Below, in pieces: positions 34,579-46,392 of a stretch of 64,000 nucleotides of DNA. The position numbers were made by a program, and so were the translations under genes. A model generated the notes under the pieces. The model ran no database searches, had not been told where the DNA came from, and saw only the letters and a list, made by a program, of their open reading frames with translations. The stretch's first letter is position 1. The number at the start of each line of letters is the position of its first letter. This DNA comes from Elmis aenea. Its lineage: Eukaryota; Arthropoda; Insecta; Coleoptera; Elmidae. The stretch lies in the NCBI GenBank assembly GCA_947652605.1, contig OX393577.1:34041466-34105465 (forward strand), written 5' to 3'.

Positions 34579-35785
34579 TGACGTAAAAAAGGTTTGGATG
34601 TTCTATTTTACACTCCACACTTTGAAACAATGCATCCAGTCGTAGTGGAGTCTGTTGGAACAAAGACTATTTATTATTTAGGCCAATGTCTTCTCCGTGT
34701 CCATGAGATATGCTCATTTTTGCTATTGGTTAGCTATAAACCTTTCTGAATTTACAACAAACGTTAATACTCGAACCCTTCAGCTCGTAATTTCTGCTCG
34801 ACTTTGGACGCCGATTTGTGACTAAACCTTTACAAAATGTAAGGGGCATAAAGCGAGAAAATAAAACCATTTATGTCAATTTACCCAAAAATATGATTAG
34901 GAAATTGATGAAGGCAAGTTCAGCTTTACTTGAGTTGACTTTATTACCATGAGACCTCAACAGACGACCGCTTTGTCCAATACAAACCCGTTCAATCTGC
35001 GAGCTCATTTGTTTCACCATGAACGTTATATTTACGTTATTATTCACTATTCATCGGTGTAACTTTATCAATTGTCAGATTGTCACACAATAAATTTGCA
35101 TACAATCAATGCAATTATGAGAGCCACGCACAAAAATGTACTGAACAATACCGTTTAATTTTCCAAATATCCAATAAAACTGAAACCACAGTTGATTATA
35201 TTAAGTACACTTTTGTAGCTCTCACGCGCTGATTGGATATCAAGCCTATAATTAATAAATATAAAAGCAAAGTAAACAATATATGAACAAATAAATACAT
35301 GTAATGTATTGTAGTCATTCTTTTAATATAGTATTGAACAACCTATATATTGTTTTCAAATGTCAATTACGTCCGATTCAGAAAATGCACGTTATTCTTT
35401 TGTGATATCTATAAATAAGTTGGACCGTTTGCGATTTCCACATATACGATCTGTCTCGAAATTTAAGTAATAAAATAAAAAATTATGCGACAAATCATTT
35501 TGTTTATTATTGTTGCATAAGGTTTTTAAAACTTGAATTTAATCTTTTTTTTTTATTGATTAATATGATAGGTTTAGTTGCTCTACCGTCAAACTGGTCA
35601 AAGAGTTAAACTTTTGAAATGTTATCATATAAAGTTAGAAATCCTGCAAACAGTAGTTTCGTTGATACAAAGCTTGATTTGTTTGTTTTAACTTTTGTCG
35701 AAATATTTTAAATACAGTTTCTTTAGATTTGTTTAAAAAAGGCTGTATACGATCCGATGAAAGTTTAGAAAGAAGTATGCCCAGT
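34579..35785. other. AT-rich interval, no gene seen
   Basis: No credible gene or element ends. The composition is a little more balanced near 34600-34900. Confidence 0.4.
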
Positions 35786-37233
35786 ATCGATATCGCGTTC
35801 CAGCGCAGTCTCTGATGGTCATCGGACGTTAGTCGGCTGTTTCAGCAGTTATCGAATAGATTCATAAACTAGTTTATGGTCGGTAAACAGTACCTGAACG
35901 GAGGCAAGAAATGTAACTGAATTTTTACACGCATGCGCTGTTCACAACTAACCTGGCCAATGGTAGCTATGCATCGTCCTTTCCATGCCATGTTAGTACT
36001 GTTTTCTTAAGACGTGTACACTTACGCTGCTTATATTTCTATCAAATCAATAGACACAAATGTCATTTACAGTTAGGCATATCGGCAGCGTTTAATAAAT
36101 TTACTAGTCATTAGCCCATAGTGGCCGCATGGCATAAACCAGCATGTATCAGTACATGATAGTACAAAATGTACTGCTGGAACAAATTTTTTGTTTATCT
36201 TAACAAAATTGTTTATGCGCTCATGTGGTGCAGACATAAAACACATTATTCCTGAAGTACATTTTGAATCTCAGAAAGTTAAAAACTTTTTTAAATTTTT
36301 AATGTCAATTTCGTGATGTGTTTAGTTTACGAATTTTGTGGAAAAAAATTGTGTAGAATTTTTTTCGTAATTTAACTTCTTTTAAAAACAAAAAATATAT
36401 TTAAATCGGTAAGTAAAAAGAATTGTATGAATAAATTTAAACTGCAATAATCAAATTGATACAGATACAAAATACACTGTTAAAGAACATTGAAAATTAA
36501 ATCGTTGCGCTCCTAAGGGTATTTTCTTAATAGCCACGTACCTACTACCTACGACATGAACATAAACGTTTATATGTAAGTTTAATTAAATTGATCTCGA
36601 GCTTTTCAACCTAAAACAACATGCTGTTCAAAAGCTGAGTTGCGTTTGTTATTCTGTTTGACCATTTCAGTTTGTGTACCTCCGGTAACTACATCAGTTA
36701 AGGTTAAAATACCATTTGATTTGTAAATGTTTTAAACGAAATTAAGCAATTAACACAATAAAGAGTTTTATCCTTTTACAATTCAAACTATTTTACTACC
36801 AATAGATTGTACAACTTGCGTATAAAGTGCGTCATTAACATTATGATTTTGTCCAAATACTAAATTAAATCCACTTCGATATTTTATTGAAACGGTTTAT
36901 TGTTAACTATAAAATCGACGCTATTTCCATAAACCACCGCAAAACTATTGTGTTCGATATTATAATCAGCAAGTTGATTGTGATTTTATACGATTTAGAA
37001 ATTGAATCACGTTTTAATGGATTTATAATAAGCATACTAAAAATTTAAATAATATTTGAACTAAGGCTACAAAATGTTTAAATAGATAAGTAGTAATATA
37101 TCTTTTGGCAAACTCTTACACGACTTTTTATACGTAGACAAGTTATAAAACTTGGGAAAAGAATAACGAAACGTGAGTGAATTCAATTTTAAATGACTGG
37201 AACGACAATGTAACTTCTGAGGACAATAATTTA

Positions 37234-39002
37234 TACAGGGTGAGTCACGATGGACGCGTCGGAGTTTTATGGCGAAACGGTTTATATTTTTTAATTTCTG
37301 TCGCTGTTAGATTATGTAAGTCAATAAGAGCTACATTTTAAAAATATTTTTAAATATACAGGGTGCTCCAAAAAAGAATGCCATATCAAAGTTATACTTT
37401 TTCTTATGGAACACCCTGTATATTTTTACATTTTTGGATTCCTCTTTAAATTTATTTCAAAAAATGTAAAAGGTTATATTCAAAAATTTTCAACATTTGA
37501 AAACTTTGACAAGTCTGAAGAAATTCGCTTGGAGATAAGATTGACAATAGATTATGTAACACTTTGCACCACCTACATTTTTAAAATATTATACAGGGCG
37601 TTTTTTACGCTTGGTCAAACTTGTGAAACTTTAAACATCGATAACTCATTTTTTTTAAATACAACACCCTATATTTTTTTACACCGTGTTACAGAAAATT
37701 TAATTCTCTTTCGAAAACATTCAGGCTGTTTTTCACCTAAAATTGATATTTTCCGAGATATCGCGATTTTATTGTTAATTATTAGGGCAAAGTAATATTT
37801 TTAGGTGGGCTATGAAGGTAGACGGCGGTAATTTGAAACAATTGAAAGAAAAAACAAGAAACTCATAATTTTGTCGTTTGCCTACACATTTTTGAAATTT
37901 TTTTATAAGAAAGTTGTAGATTTACCATTTTTACGTTTAAATATAAGTTTCTCATCAGGGCCACAATATTTTTCATATAATTGAGTTTGATCGTTTGCCA
38001 AGTCCTAAAAACCGATTGATAATGTATTGGGTACGAGAACGGAACGCTGATTAAAAAAAAAAAGTAATACTGACTTATCTAATTTTACATTAAAAAAAAA
38101 AAACATGGTTGGTACTGTTTTCGGTAGAGTGTCGTAGTATCATATCGTAAACAGACAAAAAATGGTTTTTAGGATTTAGTAATTATCTTATAACACTGGT
38201 CCAATAAATAAATGCATAAATAATTTTAAAAAATCTCTATTTAAACATAAGTATGGTAAAACTACAACTTTCCTATAAAAATATGTCAAAAGTGTGTAGT
38301 CAAAGGATAAAATTATAAGTGTCTTGTTTTTTCTTTCAATTGTTTCAAATTTAGCTGTCTACCTTCATAGCCTACTTAAAAATATTACTTTGCCCTAATA
38401 ATTAACAATAAAATCGCGATATCTCGGAAAATATCAATTTTAGGTGAAAAACAGCCTGAATGTTTTCGAAAGAGAATTAAATTTTCTATAAGACGGTGTA
38501 AAAAAATATAGGGTGTTGTATTAAAAAAAAGTGAGTTTTCGATGTTTAAAGTTTCACAAGTTTGACCAAGCGTAAAAAACGCCCTGTATAATATTTTAAA
38601 AATGTAGGTGATGCAAAGTGTTACATAATCTATTGTCAATCTTATCTCCAAGCGAATTTCTTCAGACTTGTCAAAGTTTTCAAATGTTGAAAATTTTTGA
38701 AAATACTGTATTTTCATGAAAATGCAATTTTCACGAGAACGGTTGACTTTAGACCCATATAACCTTTTACATTTTTTGAAGTAAATTTAAAGAGGAATCC
38801 AAAAATGTAAAAATATACAGGGTGTTCCATAAGAAAAAGTATAACTTTGATATGGCACTCTTTTTTGGAGCACCCTGTATAATTAGAAATATTTTTAAAA
38901 TGTAGCCCTTATTGACTTTCATAATCTAACAGCTACAGAAATTGGAAAATATAAACCGTTTCGCCATAAAACTCCGACGCGTCCGTCGTGACTCACCCTA
39001 TA
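37234..39002. mobile_element. Long fold-back CAGGGTG element, copy 2 (1.77 kb)
   Basis: CAGGGTGAGTCACGATGG at 37236 to CGTCGTGACTCACCCTA at 39000, TA on both sides. It is the same family as 8220-10009 and is similar along its whole length. The arms meet around 37990-38200. Reading frames of 129 codons (37406-37795, plus) and 110 codons (38385-38717, minus) encode nearly the same sequence because they are mirror copies in the two arms. The predicted protein has no recognised domain and copy 1 lacks matching open frames, so I treat them as non-coding. Confidence 0.85.
37357..37420. mobile_element. 60-bp mini CAGGGTG unit within each arm
   Basis: TA, CAGGGTGCTCC..., ...GGAACACCCTG, TA: a complete miniature unit (37359-37418) with inverted ends and TA borders. 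It recurs in the opposite arm (about 38814-38879) and in both arms of copy 1 (about 8343-8405, 9822-9886). A second such unit starts at 37595 (CAGGGCGTTTTTTACGC) and ends near 37669 (ACAACACCCTA). The large arms therefore appear to be built of nested small units. Confidence 0.65.
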
Positions 39003-39439
39003 TGCTCAACAAAAATATTAAAAATAAATGAGCGTCGTAACAAAAATTAGGTGAGTTTGTTCCAGCATTTTGTACTAGTTCATGTACTGATAGACAAAAT
39101 GGTGAATGTCTAAGGACTAATAAATGTATTAATCTAAGTTAGCCGTTGCCTATTTAATTGCCTATTTAGTTCATAGTATTTTAAACAACGCAAGTGTTAA
39201 CATCTCAAAAGAGAAAGAAGTACTAACAACGATGCGTAGTCGGACGATGCCTAGCTAAATACCACGTGTAAATAGATAGATTTTGCCTTCGTTCATGTAC
39301 TGTTTTTACCGTCCACAAACTAGTTCATGAATTAATCCGATAACTGATGGAACAGCCGACTAACCGTCCGTGAACTATCAGAGACCATGCTGGAACGCGA
39401 TATCGGTGTTAAGTAGAAGTAATCATTCCTCGGATTGCA

Positions 39440-40290
39440 GTCTAGGGTTTCTCATATTTGACCATTTTGCTTGTCCCGGGATTCCGGAAAGAAATCGACC
39501 TTTTTCCCGGGATTTCTCGGAATCCCGGGGATGTAATAAATTAGGTCAATAATTTTAAATAAATAATCTAAAAAATTAAGGAAGCGGTTTATTACTTAAA
39601 AATAACTCCAAGTCATATATGTAATACATTTTGCTCCATGATTATTATAAATAATTAAATACTATTGGCGAGAGAAACATATATTTGGAAAATATAACCT
39701 TTCTATTGCAATTTTATATTTATGAACACAATAACATAATTTTTACAATGAACTTTTGTAACGTGATTAAAGAAAACAAAGGTGATCTGTGCTTTGATCA
39801 CCAAGTCATTTTCTTGATTTGTTAACAAAAAGTCCTACTGTATAAAATGTCTCTGTCTCTATTGCTGTAGGTGAAATTGTCTTGAGAGCATCTAGCAGCA
39901 AAGAAACATCGTTTCTATCTATTAAATTGCATTTATAAGCTATTTTGCTTCGCATTACCAGGGTACACAAATATAAAACTGTCAAAGTATTTTGAAGATA
40001 TTAAATTTGTCATGGAGACCGGGCTTCTTTACGCCAAACTAAAAGCAAAAATTAAAAAAAAAAAATTATTTTGAAAGAAAAATAAAGTTTTTCCATAATT
40101 TACTGTTAGTAAAAAATTTATAATAAATTCTGATAAGTTATGATAGTATTACAAAGATCTTAGCTCAAAATAAACGAAAATAACACTTTTTTAAATCCTG
40201 GGAATTCCCGGGACAAAAAGAATTTCCTGGGAAATATAAAATAGCTTAAAATGGGCCAGGATCCCGGGAAAGAAACCTTAGATCGCACAT
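39440..40290. mobile_element. hAT-like element with CCCGGG-rich subterminal regions
   Basis: The left side TAGGGTTTCTCATATTTG (39449) leads into clusters of TCCCGGGATT-type words (39475-39530). The right side has the same words inverted (40197-40275) and closes with GGGAAAGAAACCTTAGAT. The paired GGTTTCT/AGAAACC ends and clustered subterminal motifs suggest a hAT element. The flanking 8-mers (ATTGCAGT and ATCGCACA) match poorly, so the target duplication is not established. There is no transposase in the AT-rich interior. Confidence 0.5.
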
Positions 40291-40996
40291 AGCCTTGCTG
40301 GAACAAACGTAGTATACACCTAGTAGGCTCGTTGTCTTAACACCTTGCATAAGATAACGGTTAAACAATATCGATTTCTGATTTTCACTAGGTATTATCG
40401 TAAACCGAAAGATAGATGTGCAAAATATAAGTCCATCTTAAATTCCACAACAAGCGGTGTAAAATGCTTCCTTTTATACATGCAGCATACTATGTGATTT
40501 TTTGAATTTTTTTATTGTGTAATAACAGTTTTAAGTTGTACAAGCCAACTGAACGAACAAAAAATTAACCTTTTACAATTTACTGAAGTAAAATTAATGG
40601 GTAAATGCCGTTCCATTCCCATTCTCTAATTAAATATAAAACACACTGAAGGTAAATAGTGTGGCTTGTGTCGGAGTAAACAGAGTAAAATGAAAAACTT
40701 TTTAAGGAAAGCAGCACAAAAACGGCAAAAATTTTGTTAATTTAGTATAAGATATAATTTTAAACTTTCGTTTAAATTTAATGACATTCTATTAATTCCC
40801 TTAATAATTTTTCATTTAAATTATTTTATATTTACACTTTTGTACTGTTTATAATATTTATAGTATTTGTTGCAACACTTTCAATAAATGTAATTGAAAT
40901 ATTTAATTTAGCTTAAGCTTTAGATAATAATTTGAAAGCAATAAATCTTTAAAAATGGTGAAAAAATAATTCTGGTAACTTAAAGTTTACTAATTA
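40291..40996. other. AT-rich interval, no gene seen
   Basis: A fragment TTGCTGGAACAAACGTAG at 40306 repeats the inner end of the 35786-39408 arms. Otherwise nothing is recognised. Confidence 0.4.
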
Positions 40997-41667
40997 TACA
41001 GGGTGTAGACTCGGATCACGCAACATAGCGATTTCAATGGTAAAATTTTAAAAGTCGAATTCTTGCTCCGCTAATTATTTTAGAAAAAAAAGTGCAAATA
41101 CGTTTTTTGTAGAGAAAAAAATTCTGTATCCATAAATGTAATCAATATTACTTTTTCATTTTCCAATAACTGAAAATTATGCAAATTAAAAAACGCGTTT
41201 GGACAGAAATCTGTAGTGCCTTGGAATTATGGTATGACAACTGCCCAGCCTAATGTCACATACTGTCACTTTGACGCGAAATTCATTCTTAATTATCCTT
41301 TATATTTTATCAAACATTTATTTTACACAATGAGTTATGTTTTCATTGCAAGATATAATAAAAATGATAATTAAGAATAAACTGCAAACGTCAAAGTGAC
41401 AGTAAGTGTTAGTAAGATGGGCAGTTGTCGTAGCATAATTCCAAGGCACTACAGATTTTCGCGAAAACGCGTTTTTTAATTTGCTTATTTTTCTGTTTTT
41501 GGAAAACGAAAAAGTAATATTGATTACATTTATGGATACAGAATTTTTTTCTCTACAAAAAACGTATTTGCACTTTTTTTCTAAAATAATTAGCGGAGCA
41601 AGAATTCGACTTTTAAAATTTTACCATTGAAATTGCTATGTTGCGTGATCCGAGTCTACACCCTGTA
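40997..41667. mobile_element. Fold-back CAGGGTG element (667 bp)
   Basis: CAGGGTGTAGACTCGGATC at 40999 and GATCCGAGTCTACACCCTG ending at 41665, with TA duplications. The arms of about 290 bp are almost identical and include AAAAAACGTATTTGCACTT and the AATTCCAAGGCACTACAGAT block in inverse orientation. There is a short central spacer near 41290-41340. No coding capacity. Confidence 0.88.
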
Positions 41668-41936
41668 TACAAGTCCCACACAAAACAACTGGCAAAATAT
41701 GTTGCACTAATCTGGAAACTTTGGCGCGTCACGAATCACAAACGTCTTGAGATAATTACGCAATAATACTAACAAGATTCTGCTTATGGGCTCGTTTCAT
41801 TTTGCTAATGAGCAGCTAAATGCTTCAAGGTCTTTAAAATTTTTAATGTGCAGGGTTGAACCCGTAATGCAGGCCAATATGGGCATTTAACTTAATTTAT
41901 AAGATTGAGATTCGCTTAACTTAGTAAACAGTTACA

Positions 41937-42780
41937 TACAGGGTGGTTCACTTTTTAGGAGCAGGACTTTAACAGTCGATAGAAAAACTAATTTTAAAGC
42001 GAATATTCTATATCGACATGGGTCCAAAAAGGCTTCATTGTAAAGATACAGGGTGTTGAAATTTTTGGAAAAATATCGATAATTTTTAACCTTTTCTCAA
42101 CCGGTAAATGTATTTAAACTAAATTTGGTATACAGCACCACCTTACAGTGTACCACAATCAATGAAAATTCAAGTCCCACAAGCAACCAGTGGCGGAGTT
42201 GTGGGAGTTCAGTTTCAATAAATTTTATAAAAAACTAGTACGGACCTGTTTAAAATCATACTTGAACTGGTTTTTGGGTAGAACATTTTATTCTAAGCAA
42301 AAAGTGTCTGTGTAGTTTTCTTCCTATCTGCCACCGTTTGGCGGGAAATTTGATTTGTTTTATTATTTTGTTTGATCTAAAAATATTACGAAAAGCAGAA
42401 AATGCAACTTGCAGAGTAAATGCTCATTAATCGTTAATTTAGCGGAACTTCTTCTCTCATTATTAGTATGTTCTATTATAAAAAACGGCAAAAATTGGTA
42501 ATTACTTCTTTATTACGAATATTAGCATTAATTTTAGATCGAACTTAGAAGCAAATTTATCGCGATTGTGGTAACCTGTAAGGTGGTGCTGTATACCAAA
42601 TTTGGTTTAAATATATCTACTGGTTGAGAAACGGTTTAACATTATCGACATTTTTTCGAAAATTTCAACACCCTGTATCTTTAAAATTAAGCGTTTGTGG
42701 ACGCATGTTGATGTTCGCTTTAAAATAAGTTTTTTTATCGACTGTTAAAGTCCTGCTACTAAAAAGTGGACCACCCTGTA
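41937..42780. mobile_element. Fold-back CAGGGTGG element (840 bp)
   Basis: CAGGGTGGTTCACTTTTTAG at 41939 and AAAAAGTGGACCACCCTG ending at 42778, TA on both sides. The arms include GGACTTTAACAGTCGATA and TACAGCACCACCTTACAG in inverse pairs. An internal ACAGGGTGTTGAAATTTTTG (about 42049) and its partner near 42660-42676 form a second, nested CAGGGTG-type end. No transposase. Confidence 0.88.
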
Positions 42781-43059
42781 TAATAGCAATATTAAGAAGT
42801 TTTGGAAAATGCTTACTTAACTTGACAAGCAAAAAGAAAATATTATTTTATTTAATTCTGTATCATCTCTACATTAGAGATAAAAATATTTTGGTTTATT
42901 ATTATTAACAACAAGATGATACTATTTTTTTTTTTTTTATAGAACGCTTAGTTCAGCAGTTCCATTTTTGTAAACGGATGGGCGCATTATTGATTATTAA
43001 CATAAGTGAATAAAATATGTTTTCTCAATGATATAGTACTTTTGCAAAAATGTTATATG

Positions 43060-43804
43060 TTAACTCTTTAAGGTGCAGAATTATTTTTTTCATTATTTTT
43101 AAAAGAAATTGTGGAAAAGCGTAATAATATGATACTAAATGATGAAAAAAATAGTAAAAAAAATTAATAAATATTCGCTAAAAAATTATGGGCATTAAAG
43201 GGCTGGTTCATTTAATAACCACATAGCATTTAAGAATAAAGGTGAATGTAAGGGAGCAGTGGTCTATTAAACCAAATAGTTGTTCCGAAGTAATAGTTTC
43301 CAGATTTATATCTCGTCTTCTGAACATCTGAAGCAATATTTAGTTTTGAAATTGACTTTTGGACCAGGATTATTTATTTTAATACGACACTAATAAAAGT
43401 TATATAAAAAAAATTTAATGCTCTCAAATATAAGAGAAATATTTTCTAAGCGCAAACGAAACGAATTCTAATATATGTTTCATATTATTCTACATACAAT
43501 TACCAACAGATTGGTATATGATTTATTGATATTATGTTTAATTTTTGTATATATTAAAATTAATTATTGTACTTACCCTTCTTATAAGTTGTTGGATGTG
43601 TATTGCTTGAGTACGCTGTGGTTAAATTAGTAACCACATTTCAAATAACTCGTTGATGTGGTGTCTGATCGAACCACAGCGCATCTAGCTCTAGTTATGA
43701 AGCGCTTAAGGCTCAATATTGCATATTTTCCCATTTAAATTTCGTTAAGCATGAACTTTTTTAGCTGTGGTTAATAAATCAACCACAACGCGCTAAAGGG
43801 TTAA
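43060..43804. mobile_element. piggyBac-like non-autonomous element with TTAA duplication
   Basis: TTAA at 43060-43063 is followed by CTCTTTAAGGTGC; the right end GCGCTAAAGGG stops at 43800 and is followed by TTAA (43801-43804). Ends of the C-C/T-C-T-T-T type next to TTAA are the piggyBac signature. Internal TGTGGTTA words occur in both orientations (about 43216, 43617, 43768). No transposase frame is visible, so it would depend on one elsewhere. Confidence 0.7.
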
Positions 43805-44756
43805 CTTATGCTAACAAAATAAACATTTTAAATGAGTGGACCTAGAACAGTGCTGTTTTTTTTTGTGGACAAAATATAAGTCCCTTATCCGTCAACACTC
43901 AAACTGACACATTACAGTTATTTAAAATATATTAATTGGTATCGTTATTTGCTCAAAACAAATTGTGAACTAGGCAAATTCTATACTATAGATATATTTA
44001 ACATTGTGACGGACCATACTGTACATCGGCTCGCACTGTTGGGGAGGTGATTTCATTACTCTTATGTTTATTTTTTTTTACGGCTCAAGGTGGTTGGATC
44101 CTCACACGTTGTTTTACATAACAGACAGGTCTAGAGCAATTATCACATAGTAAGAAAGAAAGAAAACACAAAAACTTTTACAACAAACTTCTTTATTTTA
44201 AGTGACTGTATTTTTCTCGGTGGTTATTTCTTAATTACATAAGCGCGGCCGTTCTAAGATTTTGTCATATGCGTATGCTTGTCATTCTTTCTACGATTAG
44301 TGTGTCCTACTTGTGATACACAAATGTTTGGACCGTAATATTTTAATCTGAATTGGTTCTACAAAGTTTAAATTCTCTTAAATTGGTCCCTTAGAAATGT
44401 TACAAGTTATAGTAAATAATGCGTGTCTGTTTAATGATATTCATTTAAAAAGTAAATGAAATAATATTGAAGTACTATTTTAAAAAACTGACGTCAGGCA
44501 ACCCAGTATATGTGATACATTATTGACTGCTGTAGATTTTTACTTTCTATGCCATGAAAAACTTGTGTAAAAACTGCATAATTAGGCGTATAAAATGCAC
44601 ACACATCAAATTTTTATTTTTAAAACTGGAAAAGGTCTGTGTATTGCTACAAAAAGAGCTCTATTATATGCACAATTTGTTAATTTAACCGAATCTCTAA
44701 TCTTATACTTGTAGTAAGCGAGATTCCCCATCGTAGCTCAAATTAAGAGTTTCACC
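43805..44756. other. No gene seen; CAGGGTG relic and possible solo LTR
   Basis: A block starting TGTGACGGACC at 44007 with a T-rich/A-rich tail to about 44200 looks like a long terminal repeat in style but has no identified end or partner. The segment TTTAACCGAATCTCTAATC with GCGAGATTCCCCAT (44693-44732) is a diverged relic of the 30408-31929 family subterminus. Confidence 0.35.
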
Positions 44757-45054
44757 TTCTATACCAGGGGTGGCCAACCTGCGGCTCGCGAGCCACATGC
44801 GGCTCTTTGAAGGATTATTTGTGGCTCTCGATAAATGTACCCGAGTTCCCATTTCATTTTTGTGCTATTATATTTTAAAAAATTATTATCGTTCCGTATG
44901 TTTTTCAAAATGTCTTTTAAATTACTGACAACAAATATGAAAGACTAAGTGCAACGTTGTAACAAATTTCATTTACGTCCAAGTTAAGAATGATATGACT
45001 CATCGAAAACTGCGCGAACGAACATAAACAGTGGCGTAATCGTCCGTAATCGAC

Positions 45055-45174
45055 CGACTCCAGACCAATTTTGACCGATCAGTATTAACTAACCAGCATC
45101 TCAAAGAATTACTGAGAAGTGTTGTCACCAATTATTCTCCAAATTTTAAAGAATTAACAAGAGAAGTAAAATAA
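45055..45174 (+). pseudogene. hAT transposase, extreme C-terminal fragment
   Basis: The frame RLQTNFDRSVLTNQHLKELL (45055-45114) continues RSVVTNYSPNFKELTREVK to a TAA at 45172. The pattern S-x-L-T-x-x-H-L-x-x-L-L-R and T-x-Y-x-P-x-F-x-x-L is the tail of the dimerisation region in one hAT transposase group (the kind related to ZBED5/SCAND3-like genes). All upstream catalytic parts are missing, so it is a remnant of the surrounding hAT element. Confidence 0.65.
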
Positions 45175-45415
45175 ATGTGTTTAATTTTTAATATTTAAAT
45201 TCAATACACATATTTTGTACTTTTATTTATGTTTTCAATAAATATAATTTCTGTAAATAGTTATTTATGTATCAATGCCAAAAAGTACGTTTTGGCCGAG
45301 GTGCATATTACATTTTTTGTGCGATAGAATTAAAAACAATTTAAATTTTTAATAATTTTCAAAATTATAGGTTAGAAACTACGCGACATTCTGTCACTGA
45401 CAGATAACGGCGTAT

Positions 45416-45930
45416 GTACTGCATTACCGGCCCTCTCCTTAGCAACGGCCGTAAAAGTTACTTTTCCGACGACCACTATGTAAAGCGAGTAATTTCGCAC
45501 GACTTACTACAACTGAAAATGACAAATTGCGCATGACACTGGAAATTGTGTGCAAAATGCACTTTGCACACAATTTCCGCTACTTTACACACGCTAAACG
45601 CGCTGTCAAGCAAATCTAACCTCACAAGTGTCAAGTGTCACCAACGTCAAAAAAATGTTATTTTCACAACTTTTTTGCAGAATTATTGATTATTTGTCTA
45701 ACTGGTCGTCGGAAAAGCATAGTGTACAACACGTGCTGAAAGTTGAATATTTCACACTCGCATGACTGAGCCACTCGCCTGACGGCCGTGGCTCAACTGT
45801 CATACTCGTGTGAAATATTCAACTTTCAGCACTAGTTGTACAATATACTATTTTCGGCCGTTGCTAAGGGTAACGGCCTGAAAAGTAACTTTTACGGCCG
45901 TTGCTAAGGATAGGGCCGGTAATGCAGTAC
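45416..45930. repeat. Inverted-repeat element nested in the hAT, rich in hairpins
   Basis: GTACTGCATTACCGGCC at 45930 (reverse) pairs with the left end at 45416 (GTACTGCATTACCGGCCC), followed by TAGCAACGGCCGTAAAAGT in both arms. Two inner hairpins are present: GGAAATTGTGTGCAAA/TTTGCACACAATTTCC (about 45541-45580), and a long palindrome 45719-45849 with GCTGAAAGTTGAATATTTCA arms around TGACGGCCGTGGCTCA. It is GC-richer than its host. No coding; target duplication not resolved. Confidence 0.7.
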
Positions 45931-46179
45931 TTTATGGTTGCTAACGCGTCCGTCAAACAGCTGTTTCTAGTACGATCGCACAAAAAAAAAAAAAATTAAT
46001 ACCTTTTTTGCATACCTTTTAAATACGTATTTAATTGCGGCTCGCGAAAAATTTCAAATTTTCAAAAATGGCTCGGACTATCAAGGAGCTTGGCCACCCC
46101 TGTTCTATACAAATTTAGTTTAAGAACGTTTTATAATTATTGGGCTGTAAGTTGTTTTTAAACTAAATGTATGGAAATA

Positions 46180-46392
46180 ACTAAACCCAGAGGCGGATTA
46201 AAGTCGGTTGAGGCCCCGGGCGCAGAAGAAAATATGGGGCCCCCTAAAAAAGAGAAAGAGACCGAGAAAATAAAAATACATATAAACCATATTTAAAAAA
46301 AATAAAGTTGGGGTTTTGCGGGGCTCCTCAGAAGTCGGGGCCCAGGGCGCGCGCCCGGTGCGCCCGCCGTTAAATCCGCCTCTGATTAAACC
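46180..46392. mobile_element. Short hAT MITE (197 bp)
   Basis: CAGAGGCGGATTAAAG at 46188 and TTAAATCCGCCTCTG ending at 46384. The flanking 8-mers are ACTAAACC (46180-46187) and ATTAAACC (46385-46392), one mismatch. The GC-rich core includes GGGCGCGCGCCCGG. The ends and 8-bp target point to hAT. No coding. Confidence 0.8.

Larger units (their letters stand above)
35786..39408. mobile_element. Large inverted-repeat element carrying a nested fold-back
   Basis: The arms 35786-36227 and about 39020-39408 are diverged inverted copies. CGATATCGCGTTCCAGC near the outer edge matches GCTGGAACGCGATATCG, followed inward by GACGTTAGTCGGCTGTT against AACAGCCGACTAACCGTC, and TACTGCTGGAACAAA against TTTGTTCCAGCA at the inner end. 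Between them lie about 1 kb of unrecognised sequence (36228-37233) and the complete CAGGGTG fold-back 37234-39002. The sequence TGCTGGAACAAACGTAG recurs at 40307, suggesting further relics. Class unknown; no convincing target duplication. Confidence 0.6.
44757..46110. mobile_element. hAT element with perfect TTCTATAC duplication
   Basis: TTCTATAC (44757-44764) precedes CAGGGGTGGCCAACCTGCGG, and TTCTATAC (46103-46110) follows GAGCTTGGCCACCCCTG. The terminal CAGGGGTGGCCAACCTGCGGC and the GCGGCTCGCGA word near both ends are characteristic of a widespread hAT group. A transposase C-terminal fragment survives at 45055-45174. A separate inverted-repeat element has inserted at 45416-45930. It was therefore once an autonomous element, or a deletion derivative of one. 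Confidence 0.9.

Noticed and set aside
37406..37795. A 129-codon frame with a near-identical 110-codon partner on the opposite strand (38385-38717)
   Set aside because: The similarity comes from the two arms of one fold-back. The peptide has no domain, and the equivalent frames are broken in the other copy at 8220-10009.
44007..44200. Solo LTR beginning TGTGACG, with similar starts at 16535 and 54002
   Set aside because: Only the first few bases agree between the three places; no end, target duplication or internal retroelement sequence was found. It is kept only as a remark.
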